A stretch of DNA of 64,000 nucleotides from UMGS75 sp963648435 (GTDB taxonomy: Bacteria > Bacillota_I > Bacilli_A > ML615J-28 > CAG-313). The stretch's first letter is position 1; every line of letters begins with the position of its first letter. Both the position numbers and the translations under genes were made by a program. The DNA lies in the NCBI GenBank assembly GCA_963648435.1, contig CAVJDT010000004.1, forward strand, positions 15,122-79,121. Direction: 5' to 3'. A model generated the notes under the pieces. The model saw only the letters and a program-made list of their open reading frames with translations, did no database searches and was not told the DNA's origin. Shown here one piece after another: positions 1-8,208 of the stretch.

Positions 1-117
1 TACTTTGGAAGTATAAAAATGACTAAAATTGGAAAAACTTTGAAAATTGGACTGTTAAATGACCTTATAACGTTTATTTTCGTGTTTTTACTTTGCTATC
101 TATTTTATTCCAAATAA
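1..117 (+). CDS. C-terminal end of an unidentified membrane protein (partial)
   Basis: The first frame is open from the window edge to TAA at 115-117 and gives 38 residues. They end in a basic stretch followed by a hydrophobic segment of about 17 residues (LITFIFVFLLCYLFY) and a final SK. The likely reading is a C-terminal membrane anchor. In Bacillus the genes before rluB include spmA/spmB and a D-Ala-D-Ala carboxypeptidase, but too little is present here to assign a family. It lies about 115 bases upstream of rluB, which has its own promoter. Confidence 0.45.
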   Translation, partial: YFGSIKMTKIGKTLKIGLLNDLITFIFVFLLCYLFYSK

Positions 118-168
118 AAATGCAAAAATACCCCCTAAATTAGTCTTAAATATATATTATTATTTTAA

Positions 169-197
169 TTGCAAAAAAATGTCAAATTTGGTATAAT
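169..197 (+). promoter_or_regulatory. Sigma-A-type promoter of rluB
   Basis: TTGCAA at 169-174, a 17-base spacer and TATAAT at 192-197. TGG directly before the -10 gives an extended -10. It lies about 37 bases upstream of the rluB ATG at 234. Confidence 0.8.
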
Positions 198-233
198 ATA
201 GTTAATAAAAATGATAATTTGAGGGAGGAAAAA

Positions 234-1007
234 ATGGAAAGGATACAAAAAAGAATTGCGGAAAGCGGTGTTTCTTCAAGGAGAAAAGCCGAAGAATTGA
301 TTCTAGAAGGTAGAGTCAAAGTTAATGGTGTAGTTGTTGATACTTTAGGAATGAAGGTTGGACCTAAAGATGAGATAACTTTAGATGATGTTTTACTCGT
401 AAGAGTTCAAAAATTATATTATGCAATGAACAAACCTCGAGGTATTATTTCAACATGTAATGATGAACATAACCGCACTACGGTTATTGATATCTTACCA
501 GAAGAACTTAAAAATGACCGTCTATTTCCGGTTGGTCGCCTCGACTATGATACTAAAGGCATTTTGTTATTAACTAATGATGGTGACTTTATGAATCAAA
601 TGGTGGGTCCTAACAGTGGTATTCAAAAAGAATATTTAGTTAGAATTAAAGGTGTTATCAATAATGATGAATTGACAAAACTTGAAAAAGGTGTTAAAAT
701 TAATGGACGAATGACACTTCCATCGATTGCAACAATTGAAAGCATTGATCGTAAAAACAATTCATCATTAGTTAGAATTATCATCACTGAAGGCATGTAT
801 CATCAAATTAAAGAAATGTTTATGGCGATTGGTCATGAAGTTAAACGACTAACGAGAGTTAGATTTGGTAATATTGTAATTGATGACTTACAAGAAGGTG
901 AAGTTCGAAGTTTAACTATTCATGAAGTTAAAAAACTTTATGATCTAGCAAAACGAAGTAAAGTTATCAAGAAGGAGCGTTTGGACAAAGTCCGAATATA
1001 TCACTAA
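234..1007 (+). CDS. rluB: 23S rRNA pseudouridine synthase, RsuA/RluB family
   Basis: Isomerises a uridine of 23S rRNA to pseudouridine. An N-terminal S4 RNA-binding domain (about residues 1-60) is followed by the catalytic domain with the family motif GRLDYDTKG; the aspartate (about residue 104) is the expected catalytic residue. I place the start at ATG 234, not at the in-frame TTG at 219, because GAGGGAGG (221-228) is an ideal ribosome-binding site for ATG 234 and would lie inside the gene otherwise. The product is 257 residues, normal for the family. The stop overlaps the next start by one base (TAATG), suggesting translational coupling to the PAP2 gene. Confidence 0.93.
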   Translation: MERIQKRIAESGVSSRRKAEELILEGRVKVNGVVVDTLGMKVGPKDEITLDDVLLVRVQKLYYAMNKPRGIISTCNDEHNRTTVIDILPEELKNDRLFPVGRLDYDTKGILLLTNDGDFMNQMVGPNSGIQKEYLVRIKGVINNDELTKLEKGVKINGRMTLPSIATIESIDRKNNSSLVRIIITEGMYHQIKEMFMAIGHEVKRLTRVRFGNIVIDDLQEGEVRSLTIHEVKKLYDLAKRSKVIKKERLDKVRIYH

Positions 1008-1903
1008 TGTATTTAAATAATTTTGTTGAATTTGAACTTAAAATTATGGAATGGTTTAACCATTTAGGAAACAAATTTTTGGATATTTTCTTTTACTTAA
1101 TAAGCGAACTAGGAGGTCCCATCATTATTATTGCATTAGTCGGAATAGTATATTGGTGTTTTAATAAGGAAAAAGGAGAAAAGCTAGCCTATGCAATCAT
1201 TACTTCAGTTTGTCTAAATGGTGTCTTAAAAAGTTTTATAAATAGAAAAAGACCATTTGAGTATAATGAAAATTTACGTAGATTAAAAGATTCACCACTT
1301 TCTGATGGGGCAACGGGAACTAGCTTTCCAAGTGGACATTCTCAAAATGCTGGTTCAATTTATACATCAATTACTTTAATGAATAAGAAGAAGTGGGTTA
1401 AAAGCGTTTGTATTATTTTAATCGTACTAATACCTTTTTCACGCCTTTACTTAGGGGTTCATTTTCCTAGTGATGTAGTTGTTGGACTTATATTAGGCAT
1501 ACTGGTTGCGATTTGTTCATTTTTTTTACTTAATAAATTTGAAAAGTATAAAATGATAATTTACCTTGTAACTATCTTTATCTTTACACCCTTTATTTGT
1601 TTACCAATTGCCGAACATGATTTTGCTCAAGGGTATGGTCTTTTGATTGGGTTTACCGCCGGAGTATTTGTTGAAAATAAATGGATAAATTTTAAAAGAG
1701 CCACATCACCACTAAGAAAAATCATTCGATTGCTTGTTGGTATTTTTATGGTTGGAAGCTGCTTTTTGTTAACAAGGCTTATTCCTCAAAATATTAGACA
1801 TATTAAAATAATTACCATTATTATTTATGGCCTAATATCATTTGTAGCTATTGGAATTGTTCCCATCACATTTAGGAGCGATAAACATCCTCAGCGAATT
1901 TAA
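1007..1903 (+). CDS. PAP2-family membrane phosphatase
   Basis: A 298-residue integral membrane protein of the phosphatidic acid phosphatase type 2 superfamily. The three signature motifs are present: K75-to-RP83, PSGH at 108-111, and SR145-146 with H152 and D156 (SRLYLGVHFPSD). These form the active site of lipid-phosphate and undecaprenyl-diphosphate phosphatases. Several further hydrophobic segments follow to the C-terminus. The substrate cannot be read from sequence; undecaprenyl-PP, PA or PGP are all possible. It is co-transcribed with rluB (TAATG overlap) and followed by a terminator hairpin at 1922-1942. Confidence 0.88.
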   Translation: MYLNNFVEFELKIMEWFNHLGNKFLDIFFYLISELGGPIIIIALVGIVYWCFNKEKGEKLAYAIITSVCLNGVLKSFINRKRPFEYNENLRRLKDSPLSDGATGTSFPSGHSQNAGSIYTSITLMNKKKWVKSVCIILIVLIPFSRLYLGVHFPSDVVVGLILGILVAICSFFLLNKFEKYKMIIYLVTIFIFTPFICLPIAEHDFAQGYGLLIGFTAGVFVENKWINFKRATSPLRKIIRLLVGIFMVGSCFLLTRLIPQNIRHIKIITIIIYGLISFVAIGIVPITFRSDKHPQRI

Positions 1904-1921
1904 AGCAGATAGTGCCAAGTT

Positions 1922-1942
1922 AAAGCATTGTTTGCTTTTTTT
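1922..1942 (+). terminator. Intrinsic terminator after the PAP2 gene
   Basis: AAAGCA (1922-1927), loop TTGTT, TGCTTT (1933-1938), then a T run. It ends the rluB-PAP2 transcript. Confidence 0.6.
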
Positions 1943-1944
1943 CC

Positions 1945-1973
1945 TTGCATTTTTTGTTAATTTTAGGTATAAT
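1945..1973 (+). promoter_or_regulatory. Promoter of the Fic-like gene
   Basis: TTGCAT at 1945-1950, 17 bases, TATAAT at 1968-1973. The predicted RNA start is only about 10 bases before ATG 1989, so the leader is very short; GGTGAT just ahead of the ATG could serve as a weak ribosome-binding site. Confidence 0.7.
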
Positions 1974-1988
1974 AATAATGGTGATTTT

Positions 1989-3056
1989 ATGAATAATTTT
2001 GAAGCTTTAAGTCAATACATGATTCCAAGTAATATCTTAATAAAGATGTTAGAAGTATATAAAAGTATTGGTCAAAATAAATATCTAGAAGAAGAATTAG
2101 GTGATGCCAAATACTATTTAATTGAACAAAATATTGAAAGAGAAACTTTCATTATTGCCAGCACTTTAAATCTAAATATTTCCGATAACCGGATGCGATT
2201 AATTATTACAAAGAATTCTAATCCTAACAATCAAGAAGAAAAAACTCTACTAGGAATTAAAGAAGTTTTAAAAATAATCCAAAAAGATGCCCCTGAACAC
2301 ACTTTTAATGGTAGTGATATTTTAGGTTACTTAAACCGTATTTTTGGAAAAAACTCTCATAAATTTAGCAATAAAAATTATGATGAATTACTTGGGGTAC
2401 GCAGTAAATTAACAAAACCAGTTAGTATGCGTCTTTCATATGAGAAAATGCTTGAGAATTATCATCTTAATGTAACCAAAGAAACATTTGAAAAACTATA
2501 TTTAGCCATTGTTGCTTACTTAGAGATGGATTTAATGAAACCATATTCAGCCCATAATGAACTTGCTAGTTTACTTGCTTTATATTATATGTTAATAAGA
2601 TCTAATGTAAATGTTTTTTACTATACTAGTTTTTTTGAAAAAATCATAACCAATAAAGATAGTTGGAATAATGAAAAAAGACTAAGTTTTATTAATTTTC
2701 CAACTAGTCATCTCCAATTGAATGGTTTAATCAACATAACTTTTGATATGGTTCTTAATTCATACCAAGAGTTAAAAGCCATAATTCGTGAAAAAAGTTT
2801 TGATAAACGGATGTATAAAGGAGACGGAATTGAACAAACAATTGCACGGTTACCTAGTACTTTCTCAAAGGAAGATATAAGAGCATATCATCCTGATGTT
2901 AGTGATTCAACGATAAACCGAGCTTTGTTTAAATTAAGAGATGAAAACTATATAATGCCACTTGGAAAGGGAAGAAGTGCAAGATGGGTAAAACTTGTAA
3001 AAGATAATAGTCCCAAAAACATTTTTGGATATAATTATGAAGAAAATGAAAAGTAA
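1989..3056 (+). CDS. Fic-fold-like protein with C-terminal winged helix, active-site motif degenerate
   Basis: A 355-residue protein. The helical middle part followed by a C-terminal winged-helix region (starting near TFSKEDIRAYHP and ending in a GRSARW turn) resembles Fic/DOC-family proteins, which AMPylate target proteins. Where the Fic catalytic loop HPFx(D/E)GNGR would be expected the sequence reads KPYSAHNELA, so the histidine, acidic residue and both glycines are missing. If the family call is right it is a catalytically dead relative, perhaps a DNA-binding regulator. I start at ATG 1989 because an upstream extension would run back through the terminator and promoter. The next gene starts inside its 3' end. 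It could also be an unrelated helical regulator. Confidence 0.5.
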   Translation: MNNFEALSQYMIPSNILIKMLEVYKSIGQNKYLEEELGDAKYYLIEQNIERETFIIASTLNLNISDNRMRLIITKNSNPNNQEEKTLLGIKEVLKIIQKDAPEHTFNGSDILGYLNRIFGKNSHKFSNKNYDELLGVRSKLTKPVSMRLSYEKMLENYHLNVTKETFEKLYLAIVAYLEMDLMKPYSAHNELASLLALYYMLIRSNVNVFYYTSFFEKIITNKDSWNNEKRLSFINFPTSHLQLNGLINITFDMVLNSYQELKAIIREKSFDKRMYKGDGIEQTIARLPSTFSKEDIRAYHPDVSDSTINRALFKLRDENYIMPLGKGRSARWVKLVKDNSPKNIFGYNYEENEK

Positions 3057-3849
3057 TTACCACACACATACATATTTATGTAGACATGCGGAGGGAAAGC
3101 CAATTGACTATGTTAAAATAGCAAATGATTTAGGCTATCACACAATCGGCATAACCGACCATGGGCCAATAATTCAAACAATCAAAGATCAAATTATAAG
3201 TCGCCGAATGAATTTTAACGAATATTATAATCTTTATCTGCCTGAGCTTGTAGATGCCCAAAAAGCTTATCCAAATATTAAAGTATTAAAAGGCCTTGAA
3301 CTTGAATATTTTGAAGAAATGAAAGAATATTATCCTAAGTTTTTAGAACAATTAGATTACCTTGTACTTGGACAACATTTCATTCATCATCAAAATAAAA
3401 TAATAAGTATCTATAGTGATGAAATTGATGCTTCCGCCATCAAATCATATGAAAAAGATGTTGTTAAAGCAATTGAAACGGGATACTTTAAGATTTTAGC
3501 TCATCCTGATCTTTATTGTTGGACTTACAATAAATGGGATGAAGCCGCCATCTCGGTTGCTAAAGCCATCATTTCATCCGCAATCCAAAACAATGTTTAT
3601 TTAGAAATTAATGCCAATGGAATCAGAAACTGTAGTCGTAAAGAACATAAATATTTATTAAGTAATGGTCATATCAGTTACAGTTACCCTAAATATGAAT
3701 TTTGGAAACTTGCAAAAGAGATGAATGCAAAAATCATTATTGACGATGATGCCCACTTTTTTAAGCACATGAATGATGATGCAACATTAGAAGCAATTGA
3801 ACTTGCGGATGAATTAAACATTGATGTATTAGATAAAATTGATTTATAA
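3037..3849 (+). CDS. PHP-domain phosphoesterase, histidinol-phosphatase (HisJ)-like
   Basis: A metal-dependent phosphoesterase of the PHP superfamily, about 270 residues. Metal-ligand motifs appear in order: HTH near residue 9, ITDHG, GLELEY, GQHF, AHPD, EINANG and DDDAH. This spacing matches HisJ-type histidinol phosphatases. No histidine-biosynthesis gene is nearby, so the in vivo substrate is open; it could be another PHP phosphatase. The start is ATG 3037 or ATG 3046, both within the end of the preceding gene, so the two genes are probably translated together. A strong terminator follows at 3940-3962. Confidence 0.85.
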   Translation: MKKMKSNYHTHTYLCRHAEGKPIDYVKIANDLGYHTIGITDHGPIIQTIKDQIISRRMNFNEYYNLYLPELVDAQKAYPNIKVLKGLELEYFEEMKEYYPKFLEQLDYLVLGQHFIHHQNKIISIYSDEIDASAIKSYEKDVVKAIETGYFKILAHPDLYCWTYNKWDEAAISVAKAIISSAIQNNVYLEINANGIRNCSRKEHKYLLSNGHISYSYPKYEFWKLAKEMNAKIIIDDDAHFFKHMNDDATLEAIELADELNIDVLDKIDL

Positions 3850-3870
3850 CCGTAATCAGAGCGTTTGAAT

Positions 3871-3896
3871 TTTAAAAACTAATATAATTATTAATT
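3871..3896 (+). repeat. 26-base direct repeat, copy 1
   Basis: TTTAAAAACTAATATAATTA followed by TTAATT, repeated exactly at 4091-4116. It lies immediately after the left copy of the 22-base inverted repeat. Confidence 0.8.
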
Positions 3897-3939
3897 TGAA
3901 TTTTATTAAAGGGTCTATAATTAATAGCGTACAAATATT

Positions 3940-3962
3940 CCAGGAGAAATCCTGGTTTTTTT
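3940..3962 (+). terminator. Strong intrinsic terminator after the PHP gene
   Basis: CCAGGA, loop GAAA, TCCTGG, then seven T. It ends the rightward transcript about 90 bases past the PHP stop. Confidence 0.85.
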
Positions 3963-4090
3963 ATCTTTAATTTTTTAAGTTTAACTTATTAAATAAAAAA
4001 TTAAAACTAAATTATTAATTTAAGCTTTAATGTGATCAACAAATTAGTAACAATTAGTTATGCATTAAACCTTTGTTATAGAAGATGAAA

Positions 4091-4116
4091 TTTAAAAACT
4101 AATATAATTATTAATT
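4091..4116 (+). repeat. 26-base direct repeat, copy 2
   Basis: Exact second copy of 3871-3896, following a short EDEI-stop coding-like remnant. Confidence 0.8.
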
Positions 4117-4588
4117 CAACTTGCAAATTAATTACAGAATCAAGTATGAAGCTAAAAGAAGCCTATATTCAAACGTTTATAACTATGTTGATAAATTAAA
4201 CATTAGCTATAAAGAAGATGAAATTTAGGTTGTTTTTGCCACTTAATAAATATAGTCATGATTTTTAAAATGATGTAGTTTATTTATTTAAAATTAGTTG
4301 AATTCGACAAATAAATACTCCATATAAGAAGTTTGCTACTATTAAATGCTTTATTTCGTCTATTTACACTTATGCGTTTTACTTCCTATAATATATATTA
4401 TGTTAACCAATAAAAAAGTAAAGTAAAACCGAAATAAATTAACAATTATTTATTAACGTTGATAACTATATGAAATGTGGATAACCTATTTAAAACTATA
4501 TCAGTATCTTTTACTTTAATAAAATAAAATCTATTATTTGTCGGTTTCTATACTCATTAAATTAAAATCTGAATTATTAATTATCCAT

Positions 4589-4625
4589 CTTTTTTAATTT
4601 CAAACGCTCAGATAACGGTTATTTT
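4589..4625 (+). repeat. 37-base direct repeat, copy 1 (contains an inverted-repeat end)
   Basis: Matches 4840-4876 with two differences; its core TTCAAACGCTCAGATAACGG is the inverse of the repeat at 3848-3869. Confidence 0.75.
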
Positions 4626-4839
4626 TATAGCTAATCAACAAATCGATTAATTTATTTCATTTTTCTATTGATCCATATTTTAGCAATTCAATAAATAATT
4701 ATTCTTTCATTATTTTTTATATGTTTTAAAAGGATTATTTAAATTAATATCTTAACTTATTAATTAACATAGTCCAATAAAATATCAAAACCTTGTTTTT
4801 TAAACTCCCGTTAAAATAGTTCAATGCGTAATTATTCAG

Positions 4840-4876
4840 CTTTTTTAATTTCAAACGCTCTAATAACGGTTATTTT
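4840..4876 (+). repeat. 37-base direct repeat, copy 2 (contains an inverted-repeat end)
   Basis: Second copy of 4589-4625, 251 bases downstream; outermost right end of the possible element. Confidence 0.75.
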
Positions 4877-5045
4877 AAATCATTAGCCTTAAATTAGCGC
4901 TTTTTTTGATTTAATCTTACTTATGATCAATTATTCATATTTCTGTTATTCTTTTAAATTTAGGCATTATTTTAGGCTTTATTTTTATAATTGAATAGAT
5001 AAAATAAAAAAGATATCTTAAATAGATATCTCATAAATAAGTATG

Positions 5046-5068
5046 AAGGCAAAAAACCGCCTTTTTTT
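5046..5068 (+). terminator. Terminator-like hairpin, gene unassigned
   Basis: AAGGC (5046-5050) and GCCTT (5059-5063) followed by a T run on the + strand. No + strand gene ends nearby, so it may be left over from a lost gene or end read-through from the left. Confidence 0.4.
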
Positions 5069-5106
5069 GATTTTAATATCAAAAGTGATTAATTATTCAT
5101 TTTAAA

Positions 5107-5155
5107 GAAAAAATGCCAAAAATAAGCCTAAATTAAGCTCAAATTGGCATTTTTT
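5107..5155 (-). terminator. Terminator of the xerD-deoB-lipase transcript
   Basis: AAAAATGCCAA and TTGGCATTTTT pair across a 24-base loop; the run of A at 5107-5113 becomes the U tract on the minus strand. It lies 52 bases past the lipase stop. Confidence 0.6.
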
Positions 5156-5206
5156 AATACTTTATTAAGTTTCAAAATATGTTGATTTTACTTATATTTA
5201 ATGACA

Positions 5207-6121
5207 TTATTTGTTATAAAACGAAATAATCATATCATATACCTGTTTTTTGATCTCATCAGATTCATTATGAACTTCATGTCTAGCATTATCAATTAAT
5301 TTATAAGTAACATTTAAATTATACTTTTTATAAAGTTTAGCAAGACGTACAATTGATTTGCCATAATTACTCACAGGGTCTTCTATTCCAGAATAAAGTA
5401 AAATCTTAACGTTTGGATTAATGTTTTTAAGATTTTTAGGTTTCACATTCTCACACATCATTTTCGCCATTGAATAAAAATAGTTCGCAGAAAAATCCTT
5501 GCCACAATATTTATTATTTTCAAATTCTTTAATATTATCTTTATTAATGCTTAACCAACCATATTTTGGATGGTCATTCTTGAAACGCTTATTAAATCCA
5601 TCAGTTGTTAATTTTAAGACAAGATTTGAATATTTAATTTTATCTTTGCTTGAACAAAGTCTTAAAATAGGTTTTCCAAATGCATATCTACCCCCACCAA
5701 TATCAGTACCACTTAAAACTACATAATCAAAATCATTAGGATACTTTTGAATATAACGCTGAGCGGCCATGGAGCCCATTGAGTGAGCAAATAAACATTT
5801 TTTAACGCCAATAAACTTTTCATCATATTCATCTCTGACTAGTTTCATGGCTTTAATAATCGCATCCATAAAGTCATAATCAAGGGTTTCACCAATTTCA
5901 TCTAATGAATTTGCGGAATCACCATGTGCAAAGTGGTCATGGCCTACAACCATGTAACCTGCTGAAACAAAGAAATTTGCCATTTCATCATATCTTAAGA
6001 TGTTTTCAGCCATTCCATGAAAGATTTCAATTACCCCTTTTACTTTCATATTTTCCTCATACCATAAGTACGATACAATATTTGTTTTGTTATCAAATTT
6101 TAAAATTTTTTGTTCACGCAT
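5207..6121 (-). CDS. Alpha/beta hydrolase, lysophospholipase/monoacylglycerol-lipase type
   Basis: A 304-residue cytoplasmic serine hydrolase. The nucleophile elbow AHSMG places the serine at residue 114; the oxyanion-side motif is FHGMAEN (34-40). The likely acid is D248 in SGIEDPVS and the likely base H281 in NARHEV. The layout matches the Hydrolase_4 family (monoglyceride lipases, lysophospholipases). No signal peptide is seen. The start overlaps the deoB stop by one base (TAATG), making it the last gene of an apparent xerD-deoB-lipase operon. The substrate is inferred only from the family. Confidence 0.85.
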   Translation of the reverse strand: MREQKILKFDNKTNIVSYLWYEENMKVKGVIEIFHGMAENILRYDEMANFFVSAGYMVVGHDHFAHGDSANSLDEIGETLDYDFMDAIIKAMKLVRDEYDEKFIGVKKCLFAHSMGSMAAQRYIQKYPNDFDYVVLSGTDIGGGRYAFGKPILRLCSSKDKIKYSNLVLKLTTDGFNKRFKNDHPKYGWLSINKDNIKEFENNKYCGKDFSANYFYSMAKMMCENVKPKNLKNINPNVKILLYSGIEDPVSNYGKSIVRLAKLYKKYNLNVTYKLIDNARHEVHNESDEIKKQVYDMIISFYNK

Positions 6122-7299
6122 TATAGTTCTCCTAACAATGTTTTTCCAATTTTTGGCATTTCAACTTTGAAATTATCAGAAATAGTAGCACCTACCACCG
6201 CGAAAGACTCTAAAACGCCTAAATTATGGCCCCTAATATGTTTATGATACATAATTAGCGGAACATCTTCTCTAGTGTGATCGGTACCATGATGAATGGG
6301 GTCATTTCCATGGTCAGAAACAACCATCAATAAATCATCATCATGCATTTTAGCCATAAACTCACCTAATTTAACGTCAAACTCTTCGATAGCTTGATGA
6401 TACCCAGGTAAATCACGGCGATGTCCATATAAGGAATCAAAATCTACTAAATTAGTAAAGCAAAATCCTGTAAAATCTTGGTCAAGAAGTTTAATTGTTT
6501 GATTCATTCCATCATTATTACTGACCGTGCGATGTGATTCATCTATTCCATATCCATCAAAAATATCATAAATTTTACCTACAGAAATTGTTTTGTAACC
6601 GGCATCTTGTAAAAAATTCAAAACAGTACGGTCAAATGGTTTTAACGCATAATCATGACGGTTAGCCGTGCGTTTAAAAGTTTCTTTAGAATGACCAACA
6701 AATGGACGGGCAATAACTCGGCCGACTTTCCAAGCAGGATTTTCAATTGTTATTTTTCTAGCATATGCACAAATATCATATAACTCACTAAGTGGAATAA
6801 TTTCTTCATTAGCTTCAAGTTGCAATACTGAATCAGCTGAAGTATAAATAATAATGGCTCCTGTTTTAAGTTGCTCTTCCCCTAATTCTTTCATTATTTC
6901 CGTTCCGCTTTCCGCAATATTACCAATCATTTTACGTCCACTATATTTTTCTAATGCTTCAATTAGTTCTTTGGGAAAACCCGTTTTTGTAAATGACGGA
7001 AAGGGCGTTGTTACTTTTAAACCCATCATTTCAAAGTGGCCAGTAAGTGTATCTTTGCTACAACTTACTTCCTGAAGTTTTGCGACAACACCTTTTGGGT
7101 TTTCTTGTTTTTTTACCATTTTGTTTTCACAAATATTTCCTATTCCTAAGGCTTCTAAATTAGGTACATTAAATGAAGGCATTCCTTCCGCAATATGTTT
7201 AAAAGTATTAGCCCCTACATCATTATATTCTATCGCATCCTTAGCTTCTCCAATTCCCATTGAATCAGTTACAATTACAAAAATTCTTTTAAATTTCAT
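6121..7299 (-). CDS. deoB: Phosphopentomutase
   Basis: Interconverts ribose-1-phosphate and ribose-5-phosphate (and the deoxy forms) in nucleoside salvage; a Mn-dependent alkaline-phosphatase-fold enzyme. Visible motifs are VTDSMGIGEA at the N-terminus (metal site), DTLTGHFEMMG, and VSDHGNDP with HGTDHTRE near the C-terminus. I start at ATG 7299: AGAGGAG lies 9-10 bases upstream and the product is 392 residues, the usual length. An in-frame GTG at 7326 would extend back into xerD through the ribosome-binding site. The xerD stop is at 7301-7303, so the genes are nearly contiguous, the same order as in Bacillus. Confidence 0.96.
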   Translation of the reverse strand: MKFKRIFVIVTDSMGIGEAKDAIEYNDVGANTFKHIAEGMPSFNVPNLEALGIGNICENKMVKKQENPKGVVAKLQEVSCSKDTLTGHFEMMGLKVTTPFPSFTKTGFPKELIEALEKYSGRKMIGNIAESGTEIMKELGEEQLKTGAIIIYTSADSVLQLEANEEIIPLSELYDICAYARKITIENPAWKVGRVIARPFVGHSKETFKRTANRHDYALKPFDRTVLNFLQDAGYKTISVGKIYDIFDGYGIDESHRTVSNNDGMNQTIKLLDQDFTGFCFTNLVDFDSLYGHRRDLPGYHQAIEEFDVKLGEFMAKMHDDDLLMVVSDHGNDPIHHGTDHTREDVPLIMYHKHIRGHNLGVLESFAVVGATISDNFKVEMPKIGKTLLGEL

Positions 7300-7300
7300 C

Positions 7301-8200
7301 TTATTTATCTCCTCTCGGGTGGGCACTATTATATACAGATTTTATTTTTTGCTTACTTAAATGCGTGTAAATTTGAGTTGTTGAAATATCCTCATGACCA
7401 AGCATTTCTTGAATATAGCGAAGATCAGTTCCCGCTTCTAGTAAATGGGTTGCAAAAGAATGACGCAAAGTATGAGGGGAGATTTCTTTTTCAATCCCCG
7501 CATCTTTTGCAAGTCTTTTAAGTATTAAGAAAAAACTTTGTCTTGAAAGCGGTTGACCCTGATTATTAAGAAAAAGATAATTATTATCCTTACCATTTTT
7601 AATTAGTTCAGGTCGATATTTCACAATATAATCACGCAATATTTTTGATGCATAATCATTAATTGGAACAATTCGTTCTTTACTTCCTTTACCAGTTGTT
7701 GAAATCATTTTACTCGTTAAATGTAATTCATTAAGTTTTAAATTAACTAATTCAGATACCCTTAAACCAGTTCCATACATTACCTCAATCATTGCTCTAT
7801 TTCTCGCATTATAAGGGGTGTCATCATTTAAACTGTTTAATAACATCATTACTTCTTCTACTGATAATACCGTTGGAAGTTTTTTATCAAGTTTGGGAGC
7901 ACTAATTGAAAGAGTTGGATTATGTTTAGTGTAGTGTTCAAGAACTAAAAACTTATGAAAAGATTTTAAAGTACTAAGTGCTCTACTACTAGATGAAGGA
8001 GAATACCCCATTTTCTTTAAGTATGCTAAATAATTTTTGACATCTTCGGTTGTAACATTTTTAATATCCGTTATGCCCTTTACATTTTCTAGATAATATA
8101 AATAATTTAAAACATCACTGCCATATGACTGAATCGTATTATTACTTTTCATTTTTTCACTGGCAAGATATGTTGTATATTCAGTTACTAATTCATCCAT
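7301..8200 (-). CDS. xerD: Site-specific tyrosine recombinase XerD
   Basis: Resolves chromosome dimers at dif together with XerC. It is 299 residues with an N-terminal SAM-like core-binding domain (about 1-90) and a C-terminal catalytic domain. The full catalytic set is visible: R147 (GTGLRVSE), K171 (TGKGSKER), H243 and R246 (HTLRHSFATHL), H269 (LGHEDI) and the nucleophile Y278 (IYTH). Position directly before deoB matches Bacillus ripX-drm, which favours XerD over XerC. It starts 8 bases from the hemW stop. Confidence 0.93.
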   Translation of the reverse strand: MDELVTEYTTYLASEKMKSNNTIQSYGSDVLNYLYYLENVKGITDIKNVTTEDVKNYLAYLKKMGYSPSSSSRALSTLKSFHKFLVLEHYTKHNPTLSISAPKLDKKLPTVLSVEEVMMLLNSLNDDTPYNARNRAMIEVMYGTGLRVSELVNLKLNELHLTSKMISTTGKGSKERIVPINDYASKILRDYIVKYRPELIKNGKDNNYLFLNNQGQPLSRQSFFLILKRLAKDAGIEKEISPHTLRHSFATHLLEAGTDLRYIQEMLGHEDISTTQIYTHLSKQKIKSVYNSAHPRGDK

Positions 8201-8208
8201 AAAGGCTC

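Larger units (their letters stand above)
3848..4871. repeat. Possible decayed mobile element with about 22-base terminal inverted repeats
   Basis: A 22-base sequence at 3848-3869 (AACCGTAATCAGAGCGTTTG, then AA), overlapping the PHP stop codon, recurs inverted at 4850-4871 with 20 of 22 matches. A second inverted copy is at 4599-4620 (also 20 of 22). The right-hand copies sit in a longer direct repeat (4589-4625 and 4840-4876, two mismatches). No transposase frame is present between them and no clear target-site duplication is seen. It looks like a MITE or eroded insertion, but a cluster of regulatory sites is not excluded. Confidence 0.45.
3963..5206. other. Gene-free AT-rich stretch
   Basis: No convincing gene. 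It holds direct and inverted repeats (see neighbouring entries) and two T-tailed hairpins. A short open frame ends at 4226-4228 (about 36 codons, ending YKEDEI). The codons just before the second 26-base repeat also end in EDEI-stop (about 4079-4093), which hints at duplicated 3' ends of a lost gene. I see no tRNA, rRNA or recognised small RNA. Confidence 0.6.

Noticed and set aside
1851..1988. N-terminal extension of the Fic-like protein from 1851
   Set aside because: The extension passes through a terminator and the TTGCAT-TATAAT promoter; ATG 1989 fits better.
4118..4228. Short + strand frame ending YKEDEI as a real gene
   Set aside because: About 36 codons, no ATG and no ribosome-binding site; better seen as a possible remnant within the repeat stretch.
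7300..7326. Longer deoB starting at GTG 7326
   Set aside because: It would run through the AGAGGAG ribosome-binding site and overlap xerD; ATG 7299 gives the standard length.
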